Source of the DNA: Clostridia bacterium
GTDB taxonomy: Bacteria; Bacillota; Clostridia; Christensenellales; Borkfalkiaceae
Reading direction: 5' to 3'
Assembly: GCA_017504165.1 (NCBI GenBank)
Contig: JAFVRR010000001.1
Span: 1 to 64,000, forward strand
Length of the DNA stretch: 64,000 nucleotides
Made by a program: the position numbers and the translations under genes. Positions 53,429 through 61,311 of this stretch are shown here, piece by piece; within the stretch, counting starts at the first letter, position 1, and every line of letters starts with the position of its first letter. The notes below the pieces were generated by a model. The model searched no databases. It saw nothing but the letters and a program-made list of their open reading frames with translations, and was not told the origin of the DNA.

Positions 53429-54604
53429 TTATACGACCATTTCGCCGTTTACGTAAACGTTTTCTAATTTAAATTCTTCGTTCATAATAACGAAGTCTGC
53501 GTCTTTACCTACTGCTATACTACCCTTTTTATCATTGAGTTTAAGTAAAGTAGCAGGGGTTAAACTAACCATTTTAACTGCTTCGGGAATACTAATATTT
53601 GCTTTAGTAATAGCAAACGCAACCGCCCTATCAAGCGTACCTATACTTCCAGCAAAGAAAGACTTGTCTGGAAGTTTTGCAACGCCGTCGTCAATAATAA
53701 CGCGGTTTTCGGGAACTTTTTTACCTAAATAACTTTCAGTAACGTCAGTACCCGTAGCGCGCATAGCGTCAGTCACTAAACAAACGTAGTCAGCGCCTTT
53801 AAACTTAACAAGTAATCTTATAAGTTCTTTAGGTACGTGACAACCGTCGCCAATCGCCTCAACGTACAATCCGTCGATACCGTATCCCGCTTGAGTTACG
53901 CCAATGTGAACTTTTTGGTTTACCTTATGGAAACCCGAAGTTGCGCTATAAATATGCGTAACCGATTCAAACCCCGCCTCAAACGCCTCTTCCGCTTGTT
54001 CGTAAGTAGCGCTTGTGTGTCCCATAGAGAAAGAAATTCCGTAAGGGATTAAGGTCTTTGCCATATTGATTACGTTATCAACGTCAGGCGCGCAACTAAT
54101 TCTTGCAATTATGTCGCTATTTTCCTTTAAACAGTTGATATGATAATCGGTTGGCGGAATTATAAGGTCTTTTCTTTGAGCGCCCGCCATAGCAGGGCTA
54201 ATAAACGGACCTTCTAAGTGAAGACCTGCAAGATACGCTTTAGTTTTCTTCCTTTTTAAAACTTCTCTATAAATATCAAAAGTTTTTAATATAACGGAAA
54301 ACTCTTCCGACATAGTAGTCGGGCAAATGGTAGTAGTACCGTGATGAAGATGCGCGTCAACCACTTCTTCAATGGCCTCGGGGCTACCGTCCATAACGTC
54401 GTAACCGCCACCGCCGTGCACGTGTACTTCTACAAAGCCTGGCATTAAGTATTTACCATTTAAATCAATTTTAGGTAAATCTTCGATTGTTTCGCCACTT
54501 TCTAAAATTTCAACAATTTTCCCGTCTTTTACTTTAACTGAAGCGCCGTCTAAAACCTTATCGGCTAAAACGACCTTGCCGTTAATAAAATAAAAATCGT
54601 TCAT
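53429..54604 (-). CDS. nagA: N-acetylglucosamine-6-phosphate deacetylase-like
   Basis: The 391-residue amidohydrolase has GFVEVHVHGGGGYDVMDG (metal His pair), GLHLEGPFIS (metal Glu), FSMGHTSATYEQAEEAF and THIYSATSGFHK (His ligands), VTDAMRATG (catalytic Asp) and a C-terminal KGSIAVGKDADFVIMNEEF. It deacetylates GlcNAc-6-phosphate, and a NagB-like gene lies upstream. It is 31 bases before the FAD oxidase, which puts amino-sugar deacetylation at the head of the sugar/redox operon. NagA homologues sometimes act on other N-acyl sugars. Confidence 0.93.
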   Translation of the reverse strand: MNDFYFINGKVVLADKVLDGASVKVKDGKIVEILESGETIEDLPKIDLNGKYLMPGFVEVHVHGGGGYDVMDGSPEAIEEVVDAHLHHGTTTICPTTMSEEFSVILKTFDIYREVLKRKKTKAYLAGLHLEGPFISPAMAGAQRKDLIIPPTDYHINCLKENSDIIARISCAPDVDNVINMAKTLIPYGISFSMGHTSATYEQAEEAFEAGFESVTHIYSATSGFHKVNQKVHIGVTQAGYGIDGLYVEAIGDGCHVPKELIRLLVKFKGADYVCLVTDAMRATGTDVTESYLGKKVPENRVIIDDGVAKLPDKSFFAGSIGTLDRAVAFAITKANISIPEAVKMVSLTPATLLKLNDKKGSIAVGKDADFVIMNEEFKLENVYVNGEMVV

Positions 54605-54623
54605 TTTAATATCCTTTATTTTT

Positions 54624-54678
54624 GCGATTTACGAAGTGTTTCACTACTTCTTTAATCAATAATTTTCACTATTAGGCT
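54624..54678. repeat. Intergenic direct repeat, copy A
   Basis: CGATTTACGAAGTGTTTCAC and CTTTAATCAATAATTTT are nearly repeated at 54781-54834. Copy A abuts the nagA leader. Confidence 0.65.
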
Positions 54679-54727
54679 ATGTAATAAAAATTTTGATTTT
54701 TAAAAGGGGTTGTCAAATGCAAGTAAG

Positions 54728-54781
54728 GCGTGGCTTAATCTCGCAGGGAAGAGTCTACATCTTGCCAAGGGGTTAAGACGC
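54728..54781 (-). ncRNA. Nested hairpin between nagB1 and nagA
   Basis: An outer stem pairs GCGT/ACGC (54728-54731 with 54778-54781) and CTTAATC/GGTTAAG (54734-54740 with 54771-54777) around a 2-base bulge. An inner stem pairs GGGAAGA (54746-54752) with TCTTGCC (54760-54766), one mismatch. It lies in the transcribed nagB1-nagA gap between direct repeats A and B, so it could be a structured RNA or the body of a small mobile repeat. It does not match the glmS ribozyme. Confidence 0.35.
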
Positions 54782-54834
54782 GATTTGCGTAGCATTTCAC
54801 AATTTCTTTAATCAACAATTTTTATGTAGTAGCC
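54781..54834. repeat. Intergenic direct repeat, copy B
   Basis: CGATTTGCGTAGCATTTCAC and CTTTAATCAACAATTTT align with copy A. It ends 3 bases before the nagB1 stop codon. Confidence 0.65.
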
Positions 54835-54837
54835 TTA

Positions 54838-55689
54838 TTATTTGTTATATACTCTGATTGCAGGTACTGGTGGTAATAACGCTTCTCTACCAGCGTATAA
54901 AACTGCATCTGGGTGGTTTTGGAATAATGAACATGGAGTATGGCAATCTACAACGCCGGATAAAATACGTCTTAATGCGCCTGCGTTCCAATCTCTTGGC
55001 ATGCACATTCTAACCTTCTTAGCCATATACATTTCCTTCATACCAACAGTGATACAGTATTTAGGAATTGCTAAGAAGTTACCACCTGCGTTCATAAAGC
55101 CGTTGATTGTTCTAGTTTCTCTTGAAACTTCTAACACTCTTGTTTGTCTATTTAAGAATTCTTCGTTAGTGCAAGCCTCGCCTTCTTCTGGTGGTTCGTT
55201 GAATGCGTAGTGACCGTTGATACCAACACCGCCGAATACCATATCAGGTACGCCGTATTTTTCAATAAGTTCTAATACGATGTTTGGATTTTCTGGGTCT
55301 GGGAAGTATCTATTTTCTGGTAAAACGTTTAATTCTTCGTCAATTTGAGAATAGAAAATTCTATCCATACCGCCCCTGAATGAAAGTGGGTCGTCTTTAG
55401 CGATAAACTTTTTATCATCAGTAACGTATTCGTCCATATTGCAGAATACGCAATTTTTTAAACTAACACGATATTTGTTTACAAGGTGAACAAGTCTGAA
55501 GTAAGGGCCAAGTGGACCGTAAGGAACGATCATAAAAGTAGTTTTACCCTTTTTGTTGTTTTCTTCAATAACTTCTAAAACTTCAATTGCAACTTTCCAG
55601 TACATATCAGTTTCATTGTCGCAAACGTCGAGTTTGATGTTACTTGTTTTAGCCAATTCTTCAATAGGCATTGTGTAAAATTTTTCCAT
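54838..55689 (-). CDS. NagB-family sugar isomerase/deaminase, paralogue 1
   Basis: The 283-residue protein has the NagB active-site motifs CNMDEYV and GGVGINGHYAFNEPP, with IPKYCITVGMKEMY in the C-terminal region. The N-terminal phosphate loop, PTGSTP in canonical NagB, is replaced by VPYGPLGPY, and the C-terminal lid is different. It therefore belongs to a NagB-like side branch whose substrate may not be glucosamine-6-phosphate. It is upstream of nagA, separated by 233 bases, and has a promoter (55767-55795) with a palindromic operator. Confidence 0.82.
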   Translation of the reverse strand: MEKFYTMPIEELAKTSNIKLDVCDNETDMYWKVAIEVLEVIEENNKKGKTTFMIVPYGPLGPYFRLVHLVNKYRVSLKNCVFCNMDEYVTDDKKFIAKDDPLSFRGGMDRIFYSQIDEELNVLPENRYFPDPENPNIVLELIEKYGVPDMVFGGVGINGHYAFNEPPEEGEACTNEEFLNRQTRVLEVSRETRTINGFMNAGGNFLAIPKYCITVGMKEMYMAKKVRMCMPRDWNAGALRRILSGVVDCHTPCSLFQNHPDAVLYAGREALLPPVPAIRVYNK

Positions 55690-55736
55690 AACTTTCTCCT
55701 TTAATAAAATTAAGTTTTTTAATATTTTTTTTAAAA

Positions 55737-55754
55737 ATAATACATTTGTATTAT
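55737..55754. promoter_or_regulatory. Perfect palindrome downstream of the nagB1 promoter
   Basis: ATAATACA-TT-TGTATTAT, 8-bp arms, located between the -10 element (55767) and the nagB1 start, a position suited to repressor binding. The divergent RpiR regulator is the obvious candidate. Confidence 0.55.
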
Positions 55755-55766
55755 ATTGTAATTATC

Positions 55767-55795
55767 ATTTTAGCACATTCAAAAATAAATTTCAA
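55767..55795 (-). promoter_or_regulatory. Promoter of nagB1
   Basis: TTGAAA (55790-55795), 17 bases, TAAAAT (55767-55772) on the minus strand. Confidence 0.75.
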
Positions 55796-55868
55796 GTGTT
55801 TATTGCGTTTTTATTGTAAAAATAAAAATAATTTTCATTTGTCAAACTTTTTCCAAGCGGTATTTGAT

Positions 55869-55897
55869 TTGACATTTTCACTTATTTTTGATATTAT
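55869..55897 (+). promoter_or_regulatory. Promoter of the RpiR regulator
   Basis: TTGACA (55869-55874), 17 bases, TATTAT (55892-55897). Confidence 0.8.
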
Positions 55898-55924
55898 ATA
55901 AAAAATGACACAAAGGAGATAAAA

Positions 55925-56758
55925 ATGGGCAAGACTATATCTAACATTCAAGTATTATATGAAAAAATGGGAACTGCGGAAAAGCGTATTGCCGACTATA
56001 TTATAAATAACCCGCAAAACGTTTTAGCCCTTTCTATTTCCGAGCTTGCCGAAAATTGCAGTTGCGGTGAGGCAACCATTACTCGTTTTGCTAAAAGATT
56101 AAATTTGGGCGGGTATCAACAACTTAAAATTGCAATAGCAAAGGAAGAAGACTTCACAAAAGTATACGAAAATATCGGCGCTGATGACACACCTTACGAT
56201 ATTTTTAACAAGGTTTGCGAAGATATTTACTCTTCACTTGAAAAAACTAAAGCAAAAATTGATAAAAAACAATTAAACGAGTTTTGCTCGGCTTTACTTA
56301 AAGTAAAATATATCTATATTTTCGGATTAGGAAATTCCGCATCTATCGCGGTTGACGCAGCGCATAAATTATCAAGGCTAGGTCTTCACGCAACCGCTTG
56401 TAACGACAATCATATGCAGGCGATTATTGCGTCGCATACCGATAAAAACTGCCTTGTACTTGGCATTTCGCATAGCGGTTCTTCTAAAGATATAATCGAG
56501 GCGATGAAAATTTCTAAAGACAACGGCGCAATTACCGCCGCTATTACCGACCGTAGTAAATCGCCTATTTATAAAATTAGCGATTATATCTTAACTACCG
56601 AATCTAACGAAACTAACTACCGTATTTTAGGCTTAAACTCAAGAATTGCGCAACTTGCTATTATCGACACGGTTTACTCTTATTTAGTTTGCCACTTACC
56701 TACTAGCAAAAAGTCTATTCAAGACACGGAAAAAGCCTTGCTTGATAAAAAAATATAA
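55925..56758 (+). CDS. MurR/RpiR-family transcriptional regulator
   Basis: The 277-residue protein has the RpiR helix-turn-helix (about 1-75: MGTAEKRIADYIINNPQ, NCSCGEATITRFAKRL) and a SIS sugar-phosphate isomerase domain (about 125-250: YIFGLGNSASIAVDAAHKLS, LGISHSGSSKDIIEAMKIS). Such regulators sense phosphorylated sugars or amino sugars. It is divergent from nagB1 with 235 bases between and convergent with nagB2, so it probably controls the amino-sugar genes on both sides. AAGGAG precedes ATG 55925. Confidence 0.93.
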   Translation: MGKTISNIQVLYEKMGTAEKRIADYIINNPQNVLALSISELAENCSCGEATITRFAKRLNLGGYQQLKIAIAKEEDFTKVYENIGADDTPYDIFNKVCEDIYSSLEKTKAKIDKKQLNEFCSALLKVKYIYIFGLGNSASIAVDAAHKLSRLGLHATACNDNHMQAIIASHTDKNCLVLGISHSGSSKDIIEAMKISKDNGAITAAITDRSKSPIYKISDYILTTESNETNYRILGLNSRIAQLAIIDTVYSYLVCHLPTSKKSIQDTEKALLDKKI

Positions 56759-56762
56759 TAGA

Positions 56763-56790
56763 AAAAGGAGTTCGTTTTGAACTCCTTTTT
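56763..56790. terminator. Bidirectional terminator between rpiR and nagB2
   Basis: AAAAGGAGTTC pairs perfectly with GAACTCCTTTT with T/A-rich flanks on both sides. Confidence 0.9.
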
Positions 56791-56811
56791 AAATACAACT
56801 TGTGATAACTA

Positions 56812-57609
56812 CTATTCAAATAATCCGTTTGCCACACCTTCGTAAGCGCAAATAGTCGCGTTTTTGCCTTGTATAAGTGACGCTGGAATTTGTGGTTGAG
56901 GCTTATCGAAAAGCACGTGTTTAACTATTCCGTGTTGCCAATCTCTATTGAGCGCAATATAGATTTTTTTAGCGCTTAAAATTTGTTTCATACCAACCGT
57001 TATACACCACTTAGGCATACCGCGTAAATCACCGCGCTGATACCCGTATGCGTTAATTGTTTGCGTTTCGCGTGAAATTGGAAGCACCCTTGTTGGAAGA
57101 TTAGCGTATTCTTCAGCGGTTATATTATCATTTTCTTCGGCAGGCTCGTTAAAAGCAACGTGTCCGTTAATACCAAGACCGCCTAAACATAAATCAACGC
57201 CACCAAGCGATTCGATTAATTCATCATATTCCTTTTCTTTACCAACTTTTGGGAATAACCTTTGGCTTTTCGGCATCACTAATTCTTCTTTAACAAGAGA
57301 ATAGAATTCATCGTTCATTCTGCGCTCAAAACTCATAGAATGAGTAGGCGAAATCATTTCCGTTTCGGTAAGCATATACTCGTCCATATTGAAAAACCAT
57401 ACGTTTTTTAACGAAACGTTTAATTGATTAATAAGCCTTGCTAAAATAGGATAATGGTCGGTAGGGCCTACTGGCACAATCATTACCGTTTTTTTATTAA
57501 GCGCATTGTTTTTCATAATTTCTTCAAGCATTGTAAGTGCCATATCAAAATATACGTCCCACTCTTTTTTAACAGTTTTAAATACAATGCCGTTAATATT
57601 CTTTTCCAT
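56812..57609 (-). CDS. NagB-family sugar isomerase/deaminase, paralogue 2
   Basis: ATG 57609 follows AAGGG closely; a TTG at 57630 lies inside the upstream gene. The 265-residue protein has FNMDEYM and GGLGINGHVAFNEP, and MPKWCITVGMKQILSAKKIY. As in paralogue 1, the canonical phosphate loop is absent (VPVGPTDHY). It begins 1 base after the M29-like stop, so the two are translationally coupled. The substrate is unknown. Confidence 0.82.
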   Translation of the reverse strand: MEKNINGIVFKTVKKEWDVYFDMALTMLEEIMKNNALNKKTVMIVPVGPTDHYPILARLINQLNVSLKNVWFFNMDEYMLTETEMISPTHSMSFERRMNDEFYSLVKEELVMPKSQRLFPKVGKEKEYDELIESLGGVDLCLGGLGINGHVAFNEPAEENDNITAEEYANLPTRVLPISRETQTINAYGYQRGDLRGMPKWCITVGMKQILSAKKIYIALNRDWQHGIVKHVLFDKPQPQIPASLIQGKNATICAYEGVANGLFE

Positions 57610-57610
57610 T

Positions 57611-58678
57611 TTAAATTTTACCCTTTTCAAAAATTATATCATCGTTAAACTTGCCGTCACGATAAATACAAATGCCGTCAACTTCAATAATTGGGTCGTG
57701 CACGTCAAAGTCTACGTGTTCGGTAGAGTGAATAATTTCGCCACGGCGTCTATTATTGCCAATTGCAACGTGTATACAATGGATTTGGTGGCTACCATCA
57801 ACCTTCCAACCATATTCGTTATTTTCAATAGAAGTAGTACAAACTAAGCCGATTTCATCGCATAAATTTGCCTTAGGTTCAACTTCATCTAAAAGTGCTT
57901 GAAGCCTTGCAACTTGAACTTCGTCGCCAGAAAAATCAGTTAAATAACTATCTTTAAAGGTAAGGCGAATAGGTTCTTTATAAAGTTCGTTGCAAGTAGG
58001 CATATTAGGTCTAATTGGAAAGCCACGTTGGTTGTGTGTGCGCTCTGAAGCGCCGTCTGCAACGACTACGCCGTTTACCGTATTAAACGAAGGAATAACC
58101 GCAACTTCCGAATAGAAAGGAATAATACCCATAACAGGATAAATAGCGTCTAAACCTTTAGAAATATCACAAGTAAAGTCAGTACCACGTTTTGTAGTTA
58201 TATGTAATTGCTTAGCATTTTTAACCCAATTATAAAGACATAACGCACGCTTACGATTGTTTAAAACTTCTTCTTTGTTGATATTCCAATCTTCCATACC
58301 ACCACTTTCAAAAGTAAAGCGTTTAGATTTACCAAGTAATGATTCATCGCCATCATCTTGCGAGCCTAAGTAAGTTGAAAAACCCGTTTTAATTTGTGGC
58401 GTTGTCATAAAAGTAATATCGGCGTGTAAAATTGCTTGCCTTACAGGTTCCATAATAGGAATATTATCATAACCTTCTTTACCGCCGTACATATCAACGT
58501 CTAAAATAACTGCGTTGCAACCAATTTCCCTTGCTGTATCACAAAGAGCACGAGCATTTGTATACGATTCGCTATCGGCAATAACTAAAATGTTATCGCC
58601 CTTTTTTGCTTCAGCAATTTCTTGTAAAACAAATTTAGCATTTTCACGAATTTTAGTAATATCTTTATAAAGATACAT
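57611..58678 (-). CDS. M29-like (aminopeptidase T / NicX-type) metalloenzyme
   Basis: ATG 58678 follows GGAGG; an upstream in-frame GTG overlaps that site. The 355-residue protein has C-terminal GNNRRRGEIIHSTEHVDFDV and HDPIIEVDGICIYRDGKF, with His and Glu/Asp residues typical of the M29 peptidase clan and related NicX dioxygenases. Assignment within the clan is uncertain. Being coupled to a NagB paralogue and near nagA suggests a role in processing an amino-acid or amide linked to a sugar, but this is inference only. Confidence 0.72.
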   Translation of the reverse strand: MYLYKDITKIRENAKFVLQEIAEAKKGDNILVIADSESYTNARALCDTAREIGCNAVILDVDMYGGKEGYDNIPIMEPVRQAILHADITFMTTPQIKTGFSTYLGSQDDGDESLLGKSKRFTFESGGMEDWNINKEEVLNNRKRALCLYNWVKNAKQLHITTKRGTDFTCDISKGLDAIYPVMGIIPFYSEVAVIPSFNTVNGVVVADGASERTHNQRGFPIRPNMPTCNELYKEPIRLTFKDSYLTDFSGDEVQVARLQALLDEVEPKANLCDEIGLVCTTSIENNEYGWKVDGSHQIHCIHVAIGNNRRRGEIIHSTEHVDFDVHDPIIEVDGICIYRDGKFNDDIIFEKGKI

Positions 58679-58707
58679 TTTCTTTACCTCCACTTTTTTT
58701 TCATACG

Positions 58708-58736
58708 ATTATAGCATTGTTATCCCCCCCTGTCAA
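58708..58736 (-). promoter_or_regulatory. Promoter of the M29-nagB2 operon
   Basis: TTGACA (58731-58736), 17 bases, TATAAT (58708-58713) on the minus strand, a consensus promoter. Confidence 0.9.
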
Positions 58737-58839
58737 TACATTTTATAATATTTTATTTGAAAAATATTAAAGATAACTTGCGCGTTTTTTGCATTTAATA
58801 TTATATATTAAACTGTTAAAATTTACTTGAGAATATTTT

Positions 58840-59283
58840 ATGATAAATTTTACAAAAATTAAAATTAAAAGCAACAATTTGGGTGAAGAATCGCTAGTTC
58901 CCGATTTTAAAGGTGGCGGTAGCGTACCTAATTTAAGTATAAAAACGGATTCACCCCTAGCATGCTTACAGGCTTTAACGAAGGAATGGTCGAAGGCGTT
59001 TTGCCATACACTTACAAAACGGTTTTGATAGGGATTTAAAAACTATAGAATACGATGCCGTAGTTTTAGAAAACGACTATTAAAAAAATAACGAATTTAA
59101 TTCTAATTACGATAATTTAGTTAAAGAATAAGAGAAGGCGAATACTCTATTTATTCCGTTTACGTTGACGTATACAAAAAATTAAAAAAACAAACGGGCA
59201 AAAAAGACGTAACCGCTAAAGACGTAGACGCACTATACCCTATCAAAAAAGACCTAGATTTTAGGCTTGATAAAAAAATTTAA
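58840..59283 (+). pseudogene. Decayed DUF5107-family gene
   Basis: The first frame reads MINFTKIKIKSNNLGEESLV with PDF, then after shifts FNEGMVEGVLPYT and FDRDLKTIEYDAVVLENDY, which together are the N-terminus of DUF5107 proteins (LGEEN-LPD, then LPY-DGYDR, then AVLENEYLKA). Only this opening survives, broken by at least one frameshift and stops. A further in-frame remnant GEYSIYSVYVDVYKKLKKQ to DFRLDKKI (59137-59283) is of unknown family. Intact members are about 1000 residues or more, so most is lost. DUF5107 proteins are linked to glycan breakdown. CrtC-like starts 8 bases later. Confidence 0.6.
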
Positions 59284-59291
59284 AGGTATAT

Positions 59292-60410
59292 ATGAAAGAT
59301 AAAAAATTTAAAAAATCAATACACCCTGACGATGATTTTCACTACCAAAAAATGAACCTTAAAAAAGGCGAAGTCGAACTTTGGGAAGACGGGTCTAGAG
59401 TAAGCGGAAAAAAAGGCGAATACGAATGGTGGTATTTCGATTCCCACTACCCCGACGGAACAGTTTTAGTCATTTTTTTATTCTCAAAAATGCCAATTGC
59501 GGTAAACGGACCGATAAAACCTATTTCCACAATGGAATTAACCCTGCCCGACGGCACTAAATATAGCGAAGAAGTTTACGCAACTATTGAGAAAAGTCAT
59601 TACGCCAAAGATAAATGCGACGTAAAAGTGGGCGATTGCTACTGCAAGGGCGACCTTAAGCATTACGACGTCCTATTTAAAGGCAAAACGATGTCGGCGA
59701 AACTAACGCTTGACGGAACAATTAAGGCGTGGCGTTCGCAAACGGGAAGTATTTTCTTTGGCGATAAAGAAGAATATTATTTCGCGTGGCTACCCGCTAT
59801 ACCCGAAGGCAAAGCGGTGGCAGACGTCGTTTACGACAACGGCAAAGCACTTCACCTTGAAGGCTCTGGCTATCACGACCATAACTGGGGCAACGTTTCA
59901 ATGATGAAACTTATGCACCATTGGTATTGGGGTAGAGCAAAAATTGGCGATTACAAGGTAATTTCTTCTTGGATTACGGCAGAAAAAAAGTACGGCTATA
60001 AAGAACACGACGTATTTATGATTGCCAAAAACGGCGAAATTATCGGCGACAATTCCAACCACACTTTAAAATTTTTACCTAAAGATAGATATATCGACGA
60101 GCATACGGGAAAACCAGTTTATAATAAAGTTATTTACGAGTATACTACCGAAAAGGGCGAAGAATACCGCATTATTTACGATAGAAAAGGCGATATTAAC
60201 AAAACTAACTTTGTAGACGTTTTGCCAAAACCGCTATCAGTTTTAGCAAAACTTATTGGGTTTGACGGTGGCTATTTAAGATTTTTCGGTACGGCAACAG
60301 TAGAAAAATTACAAGACGGCAAAATAGTTGAATCGGTTAGCGACCCTGCAGTTTGGGAACTTATGTATTTTGGCAAATCTTGTAAAGACGAACAATTTAA
60401 AAACAAATAA
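59292..60410 (+). CDS. CrtC/AttH-like lipocalin-fold protein
   Basis: The 372-residue protein has GEYEWWYFDSHYPDGTVLVI, GSGYHDHNWGN and MHHWYWGRAKI, the hallmarks of the hydroxyneurosporene synthase (CrtC)/AttH lipocalin-like family. CrtC hydrates carotenoids, but no carotenoid genes are nearby and no signal peptide is seen, so the true substrate is unknown. A weak AAAGG precedes ATG 59292. It is a single gene downstream of the DUF5107 remnant and shares a terminator with sigG. Confidence 0.8.
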   Translation: MKDKKFKKSIHPDDDFHYQKMNLKKGEVELWEDGSRVSGKKGEYEWWYFDSHYPDGTVLVIFLFSKMPIAVNGPIKPISTMELTLPDGTKYSEEVYATIEKSHYAKDKCDVKVGDCYCKGDLKHYDVLFKGKTMSAKLTLDGTIKAWRSQTGSIFFGDKEEYYFAWLPAIPEGKAVADVVYDNGKALHLEGSGYHDHNWGNVSMMKLMHHWYWGRAKIGDYKVISSWITAEKKYGYKEHDVFMIAKNGEIIGDNSNHTLKFLPKDRYIDEHTGKPVYNKVIYEYTTEKGEEYRIIYDRKGDINKTNFVDVLPKPLSVLAKLIGFDGGYLRFFGTATVEKLQDGKIVESVSDPAVWELMYFGKSCKDEQFKNK

Positions 60411-60436
60411 AATCCGCGGATTTCCGCGGATTTTTT
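60411..60436. terminator. Bidirectional terminator between CrtC-like and sigG
   Basis: AATCCGCGGA pairs with TCCGCGGATT with T runs on both strands. It overlaps the end of sigG by two bases. Confidence 0.9.
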
Positions 60437-61205
60437 AACTTATTTTGTTTTTTAGTACTTTTAAGGCGTTCTTTTCTAGCCTACTAACTTGCGCCTGCGA
60501 TAATCCTATCGCCGTTGAAATTTCCGTTTGAGTTTTGCCTTCAAAGTATCGCATATATAATATTTTTCGCTCCCTTTCGTTAAGTTTTTCAACGGCGTTA
60601 TAAAGGGCTACGTTTTCCGTCCACTTTTCGTCGCTATTACACTCGTCGCTAATTTGGTCCATTAATAGTAGTTCTTCGCCATCTTTACTGTAAACGGGCT
60701 CGTATAACGACACGGGGTCGCTAATCGCGTCTAGCGCGTAAACGACTTCACGCTCTAAAATATTAAGTTCTTTTGCAATTACGTCAGGGGTTGCAACTAT
60801 ATCCCTTTTTTCAAGTTCTCCCCTTGTTTTTAGTACTTGATAAGCGGTATCGCGAATACTTCTTGACACCCTTAAACTGTTGTTCGTTCTAATAAGCCTT
60901 TTTATCTCGCCAAGAATCATCGGCACGGCGTAGGTAGAAAACATTACCCCGAATTTTAAATCGAAATTATCCGTTGCTTTAATAAGCCCGATTACCCCCG
61001 CTTGAAACAAATCGTCCATTGAAACTTTGGCGTTGGGAAACCGCCTTATTATAGACAGTACTAGCCTGATATTTGCCATAATAAACTTAGATTTTGCATC
61101 ATTATTACCGTTTTTTATTTCTAGTAACAGCGCTTTACTCTCTTCGTTTGTAAGCCGTGGTAGTTTAGACGTATCTACACCACAAATAACTACTTTATTA
61201 GTCAT
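60435..61205 (-). CDS. sigG: Sporulation sigma factor SigG
   Basis: The 256-residue protein opens with the SigG signature VVICGVDTSKLPRL. Region 2 has LFQAGVIGLIKATDNFDLKF and FSTYAVPMILGEIKRLIR, region 3 SLRVSRSIRD, and region 4 RERKILYMRYFEGKTQTEIS with GLSQAQVSRLEKNALKVL. It directs late forespore transcription, showing that this is an endospore former. A sigma-F/G-like promoter is at 61242-61269. A CCCCC/T-rich gap separates it from a membrane protein gene. Confidence 0.95.
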   Translation of the reverse strand: MTNKVVICGVDTSKLPRLTNEESKALLLEIKNGNNDAKSKFIMANIRLVLSIIRRFPNAKVSMDDLFQAGVIGLIKATDNFDLKFGVMFSTYAVPMILGEIKRLIRTNNSLRVSRSIRDTAYQVLKTRGELEKRDIVATPDVIAKELNILEREVVYALDAISDPVSLYEPVYSKDGEELLLMDQISDECNSDEKWTENVALYNAVEKLNERERKILYMRYFEGKTQTEISTAIGLSQAQVSRLEKNALKVLKNKIS

Positions 61206-61241
61206 ATTTACCCCCTATGTAAAAAAGTTGGGGATAAACCT

Positions 61242-61269
61242 AGTATTCTCTACTAAAAAATTTTTATAC
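61242..61269 (-). promoter_or_regulatory. Sigma-F/G-type promoter candidate for sigG
   Basis: GTATA (61265-61269), 16 bases and AATACTA (61242-61248) on the minus strand resemble forespore promoters (-35 GYATA; -10 CATACTA-like). No vegetative promoter is evident here. Confidence 0.5.
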
Positions 61270-61271
61270 GT

Positions 61272-61297
61272 AAAAAAGCGGGGGAATTTTCCCCCGC
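61272..61297 (-). terminator. Terminator after the 61312 membrane gene
   Basis: GCGGGGGA pairs with TCCCCCGC followed by six T on the minus strand. Confidence 0.88.
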
Positions 61298-61311
61298 CTA
61301 AATTTACCTTT

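Noticed and set aside
54682..54716. Separate promoter for nagA
   Set aside because: A TTGACA (54711-54716, minus strand) is present, but no acceptable -10 hexamer is found at 16-18 bases, so I did not call it.
54605..54837. A glmS ribozyme near the amino-sugar genes
   Set aside because: The conserved glmS core is absent, and the only structure is the nested hairpin with flanking repeats.
58840..59028. A 62-codon frame as an intact small gene
   Set aside because: Its end is frameshifted relative to the DUF5107 pattern, which continues in another frame, so it is treated as a pseudogene.
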